The notes under the pieces: generated by a model
Databases searched by the model: none
Seen by the model: the letters and a program-made list of their open reading frames with translations, nothing else
Told to the model about the DNA's origin: nothing
Program-made: the position numbers and the translations under genes
Assembly (NCBI RefSeq): GCF_963678975.1
Contig: NC_089275.1
Span: 17,248,220-17,312,219, forward strand
Source of the DNA: Dysidea avara
Lineage: Eukaryota; Porifera; Demospongiae; Dictyoceratida; Dysideidae
Reading direction: 5' to 3'
DNA length: 64,000 nucleotides
Shown here: in pieces, positions 10,599 to 21,888 of the stretch
How the letters are laid out: every line of letters begins with the position of its first letter
Numbering within the stretch: position 1 is the first letter of the stretch

Positions 10599-10697
10599 TT
10601 TATTAGCAGCATTAACATCTGCTTCTGACTTGATCAACATCTCCACTACTTGAGAATGACTATTTAGTGCAGCACCATATAGAGGGGTACATCCATC
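10599..10697 (-). CDS. Ankyrin-repeat exon 1 of 11 (by position)
   Basis: 99-nt phase-0 exon, preceded on the minus strand by an acceptor (CACTATAG) and followed by a GTGAGG donor. It encodes one 33-residue ankyrin repeat beginning DGCTPLYGAA and ending [10 protein letters not shown]. The TPL turn, the VVEMLI helix and the ADVNA loop fit the family consensus. It is the most diverged intact unit (NSHSQ where GHTE is usual) and the furthest from the main array. Confidence 0.75.
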
Positions 10698-12589
10698 CTA
10701 TAGTGACAAAGCAATCAACAGTGATGGTTATTACTTCATATTGATATTGCTGCATTTGTTTGATACATCATTATACCATCTGCTTAATATGGTTGGGGTG
10801 ATAAAAGAAACGCATCTTCTTAACCTGGTCTTTTACTTTAAGATTTCATTTTCAGCACTGTAGAAAGTGCTAAGTACCTCTAGTAAATTTTGAAGATACA
10901 TAATAAACTTGACACTTAAGCTTCACTACATAGACTTAACTTAACATCATTATACCATCTTCTCAATACGGTTGGGTGATATACCAGTACAGGGGCATAG
11001 GGAGGGGGGGTTCCGGGGGGTTCAGGAACTCCCCCTGTAATATTTAGACTTAGAGTGAAAGAGCATTGTAAAAGTATGACACAACGCGCTGAGGAACTCA
11101 GTACAAAAAGAAAGGCACAGCCAACTAACCTCGAAAGCCATAGATATCAACTTTGCGCGTGACGTCTTAATTCGAGGTTTCATCATGGTTGCCATTCCAT
11201 GCCTCGACAGTTCTGATCGTGAAAGTGAGACGTCTAGATGGGGCTTTAGCCATAGGGATTCAATGCGGACCACCCGACCAAACAAAGAAGGTGTTAAATC
11301 TGGGCAATCAACAGTGGTCAGATTTACGAGAGGACACAAAGGTATGTGGGCTACTTTACGGGCTCATTTTTCATTGTGTATAGCGAAGTTCGATACTCTC
11401 CCTAACACATTATAAACTCTTGATAGCAACAATGCAACTACTTCTTGAGGCAACTACACACTTACATGTGTTAACAATGTGATAATGTACATGTCATTCA
11501 GTACTTCAGCCTCCTTGAACTAGCAAAATAGCCTAAACAATGCACTACTATGCAAAGTGATACACTAATTTTTAGAATACACATCAAGCATGTGTGTACT
11601 GTAGGATGCAGCACTACTGTGATTGTAGAATAAAAATTCCTTACATTTAGAGTAACCCTTAGTAAATTATCTGCTAGCTATGCATAGGATCTATGCATCA
11701 TTCAATACTCATGGCATCTTCATAAGTGATAAGTTAGCTGGTTTTTCTAAACTTCTTGCAGTTGTGGTATGTGGTAGTAAAAAACTTCACCCATACCAAC
11801 ATAATACGTAAAGTGGTTTGGTGTACTTGACTTTTAGTTCATTTCGGTACCATGATATTTGTACTAATCATGATAATAGGCTACACAATAACCACAGAAA
11901 GACTATTTCAATATTGTCCAACCTACTGCTCAATGCTAAAGAAGGAAATATTCCTCTTACAACTACGTTGTAATAGCTACCATAATTCTTGTTTCACTAG
12001 TTTATGTTGCTGGCATGCTACTTCACTTTCAAAATATAAGTTTTAATTGTGCTTATCATTAAGTATGGTAGTACTTAATAAGGCGGGATTGGTAAAAAAA
12101 TCATACGGTTTTGCAATTTTTCGTACTTTAAAAAACAGCCTTACAACACATTTTACCCAAAAAAAACCACCTGGAATGCATTAGTACTGCTGTAGTGATG
12201 CTGCACTTTGAAGCTAAAAGTCAAATGATTCAATGTAAGTAAATTTTAAAAATTTTTTTGAAATGCAGCTGCATTTTGTCTGCCTGCCGTAAGACCTGGT
12301 AGTGCTGGGTGTACGGCTCCAGAAGTTTCAGACAGCCAAGGTAATGACTGTGGATTCATGGATCTATTGTTTCAATTATGTTTCATCCACTGTACCATAC
12401 TGTTCATCATCCAAGCCTTTCTTGTTCTTCATGAAGGATAATTGATAGTTGTGGTGCTTGATAGTTGCGGTGTGTGTCACTAACTGAACATGTGATTTTA
12501 ACAAAGTGTGCTGTAAGACCAGTCAAGTAGTTATCTCTAACCTATATTAATGTTGTATAGCTATTTTATAGTCTTACCAGTTTAGTTAT
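10698..12589. other. Non-coding region between ankyrin exon and duplicated segment B
   Basis: Contains a block at 10845-10930 (AAGATTTCATTTTCAGCA... to ...CACTTAAGCTTCACTACA) that recurs at 23400-23488, so this is ankyrin-intron sequence. 10996-11036 is a G-run/C-run hairpin (GGAGGGGGGGTTCCGGGGGG pairing with AACTCCCCC). The short overlapping ORFs at 11022-11415 lie on opposite strands and show no family resemblance. Otherwise I see nothing. Confidence 0.5.
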
Positions 12590-12703
12590 TTGAGAGGCAA
12601 TCGTGCCTTGATACAGTCTTCTACATGGGGGTTCCATTCATAATGATAAACTCTCCAGCGATGCTTCACTGTTAAATCTAACCATTTAGGCCTTTAGAAA
12701 TGC

Positions 12704-13156
12704 AATAGAGGATACGCGTGTTATATTCTTCGAAAGAAAAATGATCAATTACAGTAGTGCGGCGGCGCTTTCCAAAACAAGTTGACAGTGAACGACTATC
12801 AAAATTTTGTGAAAACCCCATACAAAAGTATGGGTAGCTAATGCAGCTCAGACTATAACTCACCACTAATGCTACAGGCAGACTTTCTCTTACCAGGTGT
12901 ACTACCTCCTAGATAGAAGAAATCACCTCTCCGTAAGAAACGCTGATAACTTCGCTAGGACTATAACTCATCACTAACGCTACAGGCAGCCTTTCACTTG
13001 CTAGTTATACTATCTCCTGGGTAGAAGAAGTCACAGCTCTGTAAGAATCGTTAATATTGCCACCATACTGCCACGCTATGAATCAATTTGCACTTCATTC
13101 ACCGTCAAAAGATCACGTGCTTATTAGAATGTTTTCGGCATTGCATATCCTCTATT
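12704..13156. mobile_element. Insertion with short terminal inverted repeats
   Basis: Absent from the sister copy at 9640, where GAAATGCA runs straight into TTGAAG. The ends are AATAGAGGATACGC and GCATATCCTCTATT, imperfect inverted repeats of ~14 bp. The interior has a ~115 bp tandem duplication (about 12845-12960 and 12961-13075, each with GGACTATAACTCAYCACTAA-like and AGAAGAARTCAC blocks). No long ORF. The empty site in copy A supports a real mobile or captured insert. Confidence 0.65.
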
Positions 13157-13340
13157 GAAGCCTTTAACTAGTGCTATGATAGCTTTTTAAAGACAAAGAC
13201 AATAACTATTTTTAGAGGCACTTATCGTGTATGAAAAAGAGTGATATTTGTACTATGCAGGAGTGTAAAATAGCTAGCTAGCTTGGCAAAAAAGTGTAAA
13301 AAAATAGCTATTAAAATTTAAAAGAACTAAAAAATTTAAA

Positions 13341-13648
13341 AGGAAGTAGGGATCATAAGGAAACAAGGTCAAAAATGTTACAGTTGAGATTAGAAATGAT
13401 CCATGCAACAAAAAGTAAGGAAACAAGATTAGATAGCTACTTGCTAAAATGAGACACATTTTAATCCCTACTTTTGGCTAATTTGATAGTCTTATTTCAA
13501 GATGTTAGCAAGAAAGTAGGGAATAAAACGTGTCTCCTTTTAGCAAGTAGCCATATATTTGTGTTTCCTTACTTTTTGTTGCGTGGATTGTTTCTCATCT
13601 CAGCTGAAAGCATTTTTGACCTTGTTTCCTTCTGATCCCTACTTCCTT
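13341..13648. mobile_element. Palindromic MITE (family P), copy in segment B
   Basis: Same hairpin as 9824-10127, with arms GGAAGTAGGGATCATAAGGA and TCCTTCTGATCCCTACTTCC. It moved here as part of the segmental duplication, not by separate insertion, because the flanks match too. Confidence 0.8.
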
Positions 13649-13964
13649 TTAATTTTTTTAAATAGCTAATTTGTTAACTTTTCTGTTATAGAATAGCCAT
13701 TTCACAAAAGTGAGCTGTACATAACATGAAGAGGCATGGTTGCCATGTCCTATTTTCTACTGTTAGACGATTAAGGGGTGTGATAATGCAAATCTGTACA
13801 TTAAGGTTGTGGTGGTGTGTTCTGATTGTTAAACACTCTGCCATGACATCTTAAAAGTACCAGAAGATTTAGTGCACAACTTCCAATTTATTTTATTTGT
13901 CCAATAAAGAATGTATGACAATTCACAAAAATTATAATGATACCGACTATAATTTATGGCACTA

Positions 13965-14146
13965 CAGGTGAATTTTGGGCCAACACCAAGTGGCACCAAA
14001 TTCACCTAAATAGTCATTATTTAAATTTTTACCATTAACCTACCATCACAGCCATTTCTTGGCCACCACCTTGGATTTCACATCTTTTTTCACCATGGTT
14101 TTTTGGGGGCTGTACCCTTTTTTACAGCTTGGCTGTTTTGGATTAG
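13965..14146. mobile_element. MITE family M, 3' half only
   Basis: Matches the right half of 6123-6449, from the central AGGTGAATTTTGG to the end TTTTGGATTAG. The left arm is missing, so the hairpin is lost. Confidence 0.8.
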
Positions 14147-14537
14147 ACATTATATAACCAGACCAAGTGTTTTGATCTTTGGATATATGTATTATATTAG
14201 TCATGTAAAGGAGTGTGGCAATTCTATAGTGACAAGGTAATCAGTAAACAACTATTTGATGATACTGTTTGGTACAACACTGGCTTTTCAAAATGGTGAT
14301 TTTACAAACCTGTTCACAAAATGATTATGCTTATGCATTCAATTTAAACTAAACATTTCTGCTTGTGTAATAGCTCTTTAGAGATAGGTCAATACAATTC
14401 AAGTGCTACTAAAATATATTGCGCAAATGTTTCATTCAAAATATTACAATATTATAAAGAAAGACATATCAAAGCAATGTTTATTGTTGAACAGAGAAAA
14501 ACTATAAGGAGCAATTGTACACTATGGCACATTACAT
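14147..14537. other. Non-coding spacer before the retroelement
   Basis: AT-rich, nothing recognisable. The right edge, ATGGCACATTACAT, is the left flank of the Ngaro-like element. Confidence 0.5.
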
Positions 14538-14762
14538 GACCTTTAAATAAGTTAAAGAAGGTTAATGTTGGAACAACCAATAGCGTGCAAAATAAATATA
14601 AAAAACTTACTGATATAGGGGTGTCAGGAATCAGAGACAGTATACCCATCACACAATGGAGTAGTTGGGCTCCATTAAGAATGCTTAACGCATGCGCAGT
14701 AGCATGTGCTCAGCCTATGTGTCGTGACACCTGACGAGAGCCCCACCAGAAGGAAATTAATA
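14538..14762 (+). repeat. Split direct repeat A1
   Basis: Matches 19894-20126 except for an 8-9 bp insertion in the latter (GTATTAATT) and a few substitutions. Its last base is the A of the gag ATG, so A1 would serve as the 5' leader. Confidence 0.85.
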
Positions 14763-15164
14763 TGCCTAAAGGAAAAGCCAAAAAGATGACTCAGAGTAGT
14801 CAAAGAACGACTGGTTCTAGGGGAACAAGATCCGGAGCCGACGCCTTGCGGAAACGCCAGAGTTCAGCCAACGCACAGACAATGTCGAACCCCAAGCGAC
14901 CCAAGAGGATGCCGTCTTCACGAGTTCATGAAGAAGAGAACCAGCCCAGACCATTAACCACGGCGGATATACCGATTATCGTCAACGCAATACTAGGAGC
15001 TCGCCGTAACCAGCCAACCCTTACACGCGACGATCTCTCTGCTTCTGGTCCAGACCACCCCGCCGCTGTTACTCCGGGTGTACCTACCCCTGCCGCCATT
15101 AGCACTGGAGCCTTGACGTCCCCAAGCCAAACTCCTTCTGAATCTGAAGACACTCCAGATTTTG
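14762..15164 (+). CDS. Gag-like protein, exon 1
   Basis: Starts at ATG 14762 on the A1 boundary. It gives a lysine/arginine-rich N-terminus (MPKGKAKKMTQ), then RPLTTADIPIIVNAILGA, then a proline/serine/threonine-rich linker. The exon ends at 15164 before GTAAGC. Reading on through the intron would stop the protein at 15214. The relative at 23.6 kb has the same basic start and the RPLTAADILDIV block, which supports the reading frame and the splice position. Confidence 0.75.
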
Positions 15165-15356
15165 GTAAGCTTTGTCACCTTTTACTGTTAATGTGTGAAT
15201 GTTTCCTGAGATAATTGTTCCTAATTTAATATGCTACCCCCCGTACGATTAAACATATAATACTTATTATTATTATAAAAAAAAAATTTTAAAAAGCATG
15301 ATAAAACACTAGACATATTCCTATTCTCACAACGGTTGTCCATTTCCTGCCTCTAG
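15165..15356 (+). other. Intron 1 in gag (192 nt)
   Basis: GTAAGC donor at 15165 and a TTTCCTGCCTCTAG acceptor ending at 15356. It leaves phase 1 on both sides (G plus CT gives GCT), so the gag frame continues. The same intron position is seen in the second copy (24024-24316, GTAAGT...CCCACAG). It contains stop codons in the exon frame. Confidence 0.8.
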
Positions 15357-15922
15357 CTTTGAACCGACTGCCCAACGGTAACCAACTCCAGCATGTACAT
15401 CAGATGGGGGAATTGCCAACATACCCGGAACCCCTACCACCAGCCACCAGTAGACAGCCCACTCGTCCAGAGAGCAGTGCGCTGCCTCCAGTGATGTTTA
15501 GCAGCTGCTTACCACCCGTTCCTGCAAAGTTAGTGCAGAGAATCCAAGACGGCCTGTTCACTGAAATGGGGGAGCTGTCTCCAGATCGACTTGACTCCTC
15601 CGATCATCTTGCCAGTGACCAGGCAGCCACCAGCCAAAAAATTCAACAGGTCACAAGTATCATTGAATGGGTGCAGTGTTTTAGTGTATTCACTGCAGTT
15701 ATTCATCGCTCACAACCAGAACGCACCCCAGACCTCTTGGGATACCAAAACCGCATAATACAAACATCACTGCTGTGTCAGGAAGGCCGTTGGAATGTGT
15801 ATGATCAATGTTTTTGCCTAAAGGCTTCTGCCCTGGGACTTCAGCAGTGGTCTACAATAGACATAACACTATGGAACTTGGCCTTTCCTAAGATAGTCTC
15901 CACGAAGTGTTCCCATAGCTAA
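15357..15922 (+). pseudogene. Gag-like protein, exon 2 (main domain)
   Basis: Continues exon 1 in frame. The segment PPVPAKLVQRIQDGLFTEMGEL through IIEWVQCFSVFTAVI and PDLLGYQNRIIQTS aligns with the copy at 24.4-24.75 kb (PPIPLRLVKHVEDGLFVEMAEL, IDWVQYFVIYMAII, NLLGYQSLIIGAS). This helical gag core is typical of DIRS/Ngaro-like elements. The frame is lost near 15890, and the C-terminal zinc-binding part continues in another frame from about 15924. Confidence 0.75.
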
Positions 15923-15923
15923 T

Positions 15924-16163
15924 GTGCCACAACGTGCAGCTTACAGACCTTCCAAAAGAACCTCAGCCACCAATCATCCTATCTTCCTAGATTGGAATGA
16001 CACTCCTGGCCCTCAGTGCCCACACCACGAGTGCAAGTTTGAACACATCTGTTACCGATGTGCCCACAATTACCGTATTATGGATAAGGATCACAAGGCA
16101 ATGTTTCGTCCAAACAAACCAAAGCAGCCTCAGCCTCTGATGGGTCAACAAAGGGCCTTTTAA
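15924..16163 (+). pseudogene. Gag C-terminal zinc-finger part (frameshifted)
   Basis: Encodes FLDWNDTPGPQCPHHECKFEHICYRCAHN..., a cysteine/histidine cluster like the C-x-C-x-H-x-C-x-C-H finger found at the end of DIRS-group gag proteins. The second copy has LDWNDSPNGCSRASCRYKHICYHCVHNP in the same place, in frame with its gag core, so the frame change here is a mutation. Confidence 0.7.
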
Positions 16164-16395
16164 CTACCTAGAAGTGGCAAAGAATAGAGAACACCAGTAA
16201 CTTTGGACTTATCATGTATTAATTGTGTTTATTTCTTTGCATGCTCTTTCTTTTGTCAATAATAATATAATATGCAATCACATCGCATCACTCATAATCA
16301 TAATATAATGCAACCCTCCCCCCTTCTTTTCTCAACACATATTTGTTGCCACATCCCACACTTACAATATTCCATGCCCTTTTATTCACACAGCC
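16164..16395. other. Gag-pol spacer, possible intron
   Basis: No coding match. It ends with a pyrimidine-rich run and ATTCACACAG at 16395, directly before sequence that joins the pol frame. The second copy has TCTCCTCTGCAG at the equivalent point (25427). A gag-pol intron is plausible, but the donor is not identified. Confidence 0.35.
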
Positions 16396-18166
16396 TTCAC
16401 ATCAAAGGGCATGGGAAAAGTTTTGATTACCACCAAGCCCGTACCATACGAGAAATGGATCCAGGAGTGGACTAGCCAACCTACAGAACCAGCCAACACG
16501 CTGCGAGTACCAGCAGCAGCTACCAGGATCACCTCTCCATTGATTGTAGATAACTGGCACATCCTGTTGGCCAAGTATCCAAACACGCCCCTTGTCAATT
16601 TCTTTATTTTGGGCATTCAAGAAGGATTCCGTCTTGGCTTTACCCCTTGCACAACCAGGGTCAAATCAGCTAAACGGAACTTGCAGTGTGTATTACAACA
16701 TCCTGAGGTGGTCGAGAGCTACTTGGCAGATGAGGTGGCACTGGGCCGTGTTTCAGGTCCATTCTCCTATTCCTCAGTTCCTCATGCCCATATCAGCAGG
16801 TTTGGCGTCATACCAAAGGATCATCAGCCAAACAAGTGGCAGCTGATTGTGAACTTATCCCACCCAAAAGGCCACAGTGTGAACAGTGGTATTTCCAAAG
16901 AGCTTTGCTCTCTGAGCTACATCACTGTGGATAATGCCATTACACAAGCCCAGAGTATGGGAAGAGGAACTTTACTGACGAAGATAGACATAAAAAGTGT
17001 ATTTCGCTTATTGCCGGTTAATCCTGCTGATCACCACTTGCTTGTGATGAGATGGAAACAACAACTGTATATTGATACTTGCCTACCCTTTGGGCTTCGC
17101 TCCGCCCCTAAGCTTTTTAATGTACTAGCAGACCTGCTATCGTGGATCCTAGAGTAGCAGGGTGTTTCCCCAATTATGCATTATCTTGATGATTTCCTTA
17201 TACTAGCCCCTCCCCACTCAACGACCTGTCAACGGAACCTGGACATCATCAAGTCAGTTTATCTCCATCTTGGAGTTCTATTGGCCTTGGAAAAGGTTGA
17301 AGGTCCATCCACATCACTTACCTTTCTGGGCATTGTCCTAGACACTGTGAGAATGGAAGCCAGACTCCCTACAGACAAACTATGCCGTATTTGCCACCAA
17401 GTGAAAACCTAGTTAACCAGGAGGAAAGCCACCAAGAGGCAGATTCTATCACTAGTGGGTCTCCTCCAGCATGCAACCAAAGTAGTATGTCTAGGGCGCA
17501 CATTTCTCTCAAGAATGTACAGTGTAGCTGCCAAGCTAAAACAGCCATCTCACCGGAAGAAACTATCAGCTGCCTTTCGTTCAGATCTACACTGGTGGTA
17601 TGTCTTTGTCACTCACTGGAATGGGGTCAGCTTTCTCCACTTTACCCCAAGTGGCAGTGCACCGGACTGCCGCATAGAAACAGATGCATCTGGCTAATGG
17701 GGGAGTGGTGCATGGTTTGCTGGCCACTGGCTCCAGTACAAGTGGCCTGCTGATTGGGCGGAAATCGGTATTATGGCCAAAGAGCTCATACCCATCTTGT
17801 TCAGCTGTATGGTGTGGGGCACCACACTTTCCAGGCGGAGGATAGAATTTAATTGTGACAATCTTGCCCTTGTAGAGGCAATCAACAAAGGCTCATCCAA
17901 AGACAAGTTGGTGATGCACCTGCTGAGATGCCTCTGGTTCTTCATGGCCTACTTCGACATATCCATCACTGCATCTCACCTTCCAGGAGTTCTGAATACG
18001 TTGGCAGATGCGCTGTCAAGAAACCAGATGTACCAGTTCTTCCAACTACATCCAGAGGCATCCCATGCTCCAACATTTCTTCCTCCACCCCTCCTTCAAC
18101 TGATCTCCCTGCGCCAGTTGGACTGGACATCTGAAACATTCATAAAACTTTTTAAACAAACTGTTT
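16396..18166 (+). pseudogene. Reverse transcriptase-RNase H (pol), broken by stops
   Basis: RT domain motifs in order: HISRFGVIPKDHQPNKWQLIVNLSHP, LLTKIDIKSVFRLLPV (first catalytic D), LPFGLRSAPKLFNVLADLL, and MHYLDDFLILA (YLDD box at about 17182-17193). RNase H motifs: ETDASG (17684), IMAKELIPI, EFNCDN, GVLNTLADALSRN. Stops interrupt the frame at 17155 (TAG for a glutamine), 17410 (TAG where the relative has TGG) and 17695 (TAA after DASG). The protein resembles DIRS/Ngaro pol, not LTR-type pol: no protease or integrase is attached. Confidence 0.85.
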
Positions 18167-18334
18167 GTATGTTCTGTACTCGCTAAGACCTTGCATAACC
18201 TCCAATAATCAAAATAAATTAATCATTTGCACATCATATACCAATACACTTACAAATACACACTTGTAAAAAAAATGCTTGTACATAATCTTAATGAAAG
18301 TAATGCACACAATACCAATACCATCTGCTTGCAG
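18167..18334 (+). other. Intron between RNase H and tyrosine recombinase (168 nt)
   Basis: GTATGT donor at 18167 and CTGCTTGCAG acceptor ending at 18334. Joining T to GT gives TGT, and the frame continues as C-PGRSG-MTLNHLSS into the recombinase. Without splicing, pol stops at 18186. In-frame joining of two domains is strong support. Confidence 0.8.
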
Positions 18335-19350
18335 GTCCGGGAAGGAGTGGGATGACTCTCAACCACCTCAGTAGCATCTCGCATGGATATCTCACTGAGG
18401 GACTAGCTCCTGCTACCAGACACACTTACTCTGCTGGAGAACAAAGCTTCACCTCCTTCTGCAGTGCTTCAGGGAACCAAGTACTGCCAGCCAACGAGTC
18501 AGCCTTGCTACTGTTTATTTCTCACTTGGCTTCAAAGAACATTTCCCATGCTACCATAAAGGTCTATCTTGCAGCTATTCGTCACATGCATGTTATCGCT
18601 GGCATGCACAGTTCTTTCAAGGAGCAACTCACTCCTAGACTTCAGCTGGCACTCAGAAGTATCAAAAGAACCCAGACCATTGTGACACCTCAAAGGACCC
18701 ACTTACCCATTACCCTTCAGATTAAGTGCAGCATTAAAGACTGCCTCTCCCAACTGCCATGCTCTCACTCGAACATCATGCTTTGGGCTGCATACTGCTT
18801 GGCATTTTTTGGATTCCTTTGGGTCAGCGAGTTCACAGTCCCCTGCCAGGGTACCTATGACCCGGGGACTCACCTTTCACTAGCTGGTATCTCCCTTGAT
18901 AATAGGGACCATCCATGTCTAATTGCAGTATCCATTAAGCAGTCAAAGACCGACCCCTTTTGGAAGGGAATGACACTATACCTTGGGGAAACCGATCACC
19001 CAGTCTGCCCAGTCACCGGTATTCTACCATACCTAGTGTTAAGGGGCAACCAGCCAGGACCATTGTTCCTCACCAAAAAAGGACAAGGGCTAACCCGCCA
19101 AGCCCTCAGAGCTTCACTGGATGTTGTGCTTACCAAACTCTGGCTGCAGACATGCAGTTACAACACGCACAGCTTTCGCATTAGTGCAGCTACATCGGCA
19201 GCTCAAGCAGACATTCCAGACTGGTGCATCAAGATGCTGGGCTGCTGGAAAAGTGACGCCTACCAATGATACATAAGGATGCCACCACATGAGTTAGCCA
19301 GGTTCTCCCAGCAACTGGTCACACCATCATGTAAAAATACAAACAAGTAA
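18335..19350 (+). pseudogene. Tyrosine recombinase (integrase of the Ngaro-like element)
   Basis: N-terminal SAM-like part (TEGLAPATRHTYSAGEQSF, LFISHLASKNISHATIKVYL), then the catalytic domain. The HxxR motif is HSFR (19168-19179), followed by MLGCWKSDAYQ and YIR with the expected tyrosine. Two key positions are damaged. FGFLWVSEF has W (TGG at 18820) where the first catalytic arginine (R, CGG) is expected. TGA at 19267 replaces an expected R/L codon just before YIR. Both fit a C-to-T change. The reading continues after the stop for about 25 codons (PPHELARFSQQLV). Confidence 0.85.
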
Positions 19351-19591
19351 CAGCTTTTCTACCATGCTTGTAAACATTAGATAGGCTTCAGAGGTACTTA
19401 CTTGTCAACTTGGCACCTTTACTGCATTATTATGTATGTCAGTAATACAGTTTGTTATGTTGCTGTAATTTATTATTACTTGTCAATCATACCCAGATGT
19501 TATTTATTGCAGTTTAAACAAACTGATATGGTACATCATATTCCAGATCCTTTGGGTGAGAGGTCTCTGCTGCCCGCGTTCCCCCTCTCTT
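19351..19591. other. 3' untranslated part before B1
   Basis: AT-rich, no further domain. A short ORF spanning 19402-19848 runs from here through B1 without resemblance to anything. Confidence 0.5.
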
Positions 19592-19893
19592 TGGCCGGCA
19601 TTGGAAGAATTTGGAAGACTGGGAAGGTATTCTTAATCCAAATTCTTCTCTGCTTACCCAAGTATCTGTCATTCAAATATCATTCCACGTTTTATAAATT
19701 TGGCCTGCTTAAAATATTAGGAACAAAACTAGCAGTGTATTTTAAGCTGCACCCAAGGCAGCCGAGACCTCAGGCACTTACCAAACCACCCCACCATCAG
19801 TTGATAGTGGGTAACCTGCAACACTTAGCAGGTGAAGCACCAAGATAAAAGGAAGGAACAAAGGTGAGTGTTAATAAGTGAACAACATTAAAT
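19592..19893 (+). repeat. Split direct repeat B1
   Basis: 302 bp, the same length as B2 (20889-21190) with about a dozen substitutions and no gaps. It starts TGGCCGGCATTGGAAGAATT and ends AACAACATTAAAT. Confidence 0.9.
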
Positions 19894-20126
19894 GACCTTT
19901 AAAGAAGTTAAAGGAGGTTAATGTTGGAACGACAAATAGCGTGCAAAATAAATATAAAAAACTTACTGATATAGGGGTGTCAGGAATCAGAGACGGTATA
20001 CCCATCACACAAGTATTAATTGGAGTAGTTGGGCTCCATTAAGAATGCTTAACGCATGCGCAGTAGCACGTGCTCAGCCAATGTGTCGTGACACCTGACG
20101 AGAGCTCCACCAGAAGGAAATTAATA
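19894..20126 (+). repeat. Split direct repeat A2
   Basis: Copy of A1, starting immediately after B1 (GACCTTTAAAGAAGTTAAAG) and ending GGAAATTAATA. Confidence 0.9.
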
Positions 20127-20888
20127 CCCACCCACCCCACATTCCTCTTTGTGTCTTACCCCAAGAAATTCAACATATTCATGCAATTAGTGGCTACAAC
20201 CTACTCATGATATCTACCAGTCCTCTTATGTGTGTATATAATTAACATATATATATATATGGCACTTATTTGGCTTTCACTAGCTAGTTTGAGCTGCTAG
20301 CTGACACTTGTTAGGCAACTACAAGTGTAAGATTTCCTGCTGAAGACAAAAAAATTTTTTTTTGCTTTCAAATATCTCTGGCAGGACAGTCTCGTATTTC
20401 TTGTAATGCCTACAGATCACTTGAATGCACTACACTGTTACGTCGAAGGGGGGTACACCACTACCTCCTTGTAGGCAATACCTGTGTCACCACTGGTTCA
20501 GCAACCATTGATAATACTTACCAGCACCTGGTGAGCAGATAGTGTTCATTTGTATGCATGCATAGCTGTTAAATGTAGAATTCACCCCTACTTGTACATT
20601 GTATGTTACTGCTGTTGTGTTCTCTGCACCACAGGTGTGCCAGGGCTATGCCAGCCATTTTGTCCCCTGCACCATAGGTGTGCTACGGCTAGGTCAGCCG
20701 TTGTGTTCTCTGCACTGTAGGTGTGCCAGGGCTGTGTCAGCCAACTTTATACACACGTCGTATGTGTGTGTGTGTTAGGTGCTTGTTGCACCCTCTATAC
20801 AAGGCTGCAGTTGCAGCACATCCAATCCTTACAGAAGGAGCAGACCGCCTGAGGTTTCACTAGGATGTTGCCTAGTAGGCACTAGGAG
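20127..20888. other. A2-B2 interval with a 43 bp tandem repeat
   Basis: No ORF. 20613-20742 holds three copies of a ~43 bp unit (CTCTGCACCACAGGTGTGCC then GGGCTATGCCAGC, variants). The rest is AT-rich with a short TATATATATA run at 20250. Confidence 0.6.
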
Positions 20889-21190
20889 TGGCCGGCATTG
20901 GAAGAATTTGGAAGACTGGGAAGGTATTCTTAATCCAAATTCTTCCCTGCTTACCCAAGTATCTTTCATTCAAATATCATTCCACGCTTCATAAATTTGG
21001 CCTGCTTAAAATATTAGGAACAAAACTAGCAGTGTATTTTAAGTTGCACCCAAGGCAGCCGAGACCTCAGGCACTTACCAAACCACCCCACCATCAGTTG
21101 ATAATGGGTAGCCTGCAACACTTTACAGGTGAAGCACCAAGATAAAAGGAAGGAACAAAGGTGAGTGTTAATAAGTGAACAACATTAAAT
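20889..21190 (+). repeat. Split direct repeat B2 (right end of the element)
   Basis: Pairs with B1. Its end AACATTAAAT meets the flank AATTATTATTACC. No target-site duplication is evident, as expected for tyrosine-recombinase integration. Confidence 0.85.
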
Positions 21191-21766
21191 AATTATTATT
21201 ACCACCTCAACTTAAGGTTTGAAAACTAAGTGTACATGGTAAAGCATACATGAAACTTGATTTAATTATTGAAACAACCGGCCCCACTATTTGCTTGTTT
21301 TGTAATGTACGTAACTACTGAGGTTCACATGAAATATCAATGATAACGTTACAACATCATCCAATATTGGATGACTATAAAATCCTCATTTGGATGATTA
21401 TTACTCATTTCAGTCACTATACACACTGTAGCTAGAAGAAATGTGTCATTTAATTCCATCCATTTTTGGATTGAAATTACATACTAGTGAAAATCTTAAA
21501 AAGTGGATAAAATAGGTCCACAATTTTCTTCCATAGTTGGAACCAAAACATATATGGAAATATCATGCAAAGCTATGTAATTTAAACAATAATTTTATGA
21601 AGCACATGAAACATGTCCACTCCTCTTATAGTATGTACACTTTGAGCTGAATCCTCAAAAACATTAATAAATTATTGATTCGATTACACAAGAAATTGAA
21701 ATTTGACTCATGTGTGGCACTACTTCACTCACTAAACATATATAATAGTTAGACACCAATACCAAA

Positions 21767-21888
21767 GGAACTAAGCAATTTAGTAATCCCGATGGCTCGA
21801 GGCTGTAGCGTCCCGAGTGCATCGAGGATGCTACTAAGAGCCAGAGGTTTTACTAAATCACTTAGTTCCCATTGGTCATAGTGTCTAA
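21767..21888. mobile_element. Small palindromic MITE-like hairpin
   Basis: AGTTAGACACCAATACCAAA pairs with the end CATTGGTCATAGTGTCTAAC. Inside, GGAACTAAGCAATTTAGTAA pairs with TTTACTAAATCACTTAGTTCC. The loop is CG-rich (GATGGCTCGAGGCTGTAGCG). Confidence 0.65.

Larger units (their letters stand above)
12590..13960. repeat. Segmental duplication, copy B
   Basis: Second copy of 9520-10480, enlarged by an insertion at 12704-13156. It ends at 13960, where a half MITE of family M begins. Non-coding. Confidence 0.8.
14538..21190 (+). mobile_element. Ngaro-type tyrosine-recombinase retrotransposon (complete, decayed)
   Basis: 6.65 kb element with the order A1 (14538-14762), gag, RT/RNase H, tyrosine recombinase, B1 (19592-19893), A2 (19894-20126), B2 (20889-21190). 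B1 abuts A2. The split direct repeat layout is known for Ngaro-like elements and differs from LTR elements and from the inverted-repeat DIRS-1 type. No protease or DDE integrase is seen, as expected when a tyrosine recombinase does the integration. The ORFs are broken by several stops and one frameshift, so the copy is inactive. About 760 bp of extra sequence lies between A2 and B2. Confidence 0.85.

Noticed and set aside
14538-21190. LTR (Gypsy/Copia) retrotransposon
   Set aside because: No LTR pair at both ends, no aspartic protease or DDE integrase; the repeats are split and a tyrosine recombinase is present.
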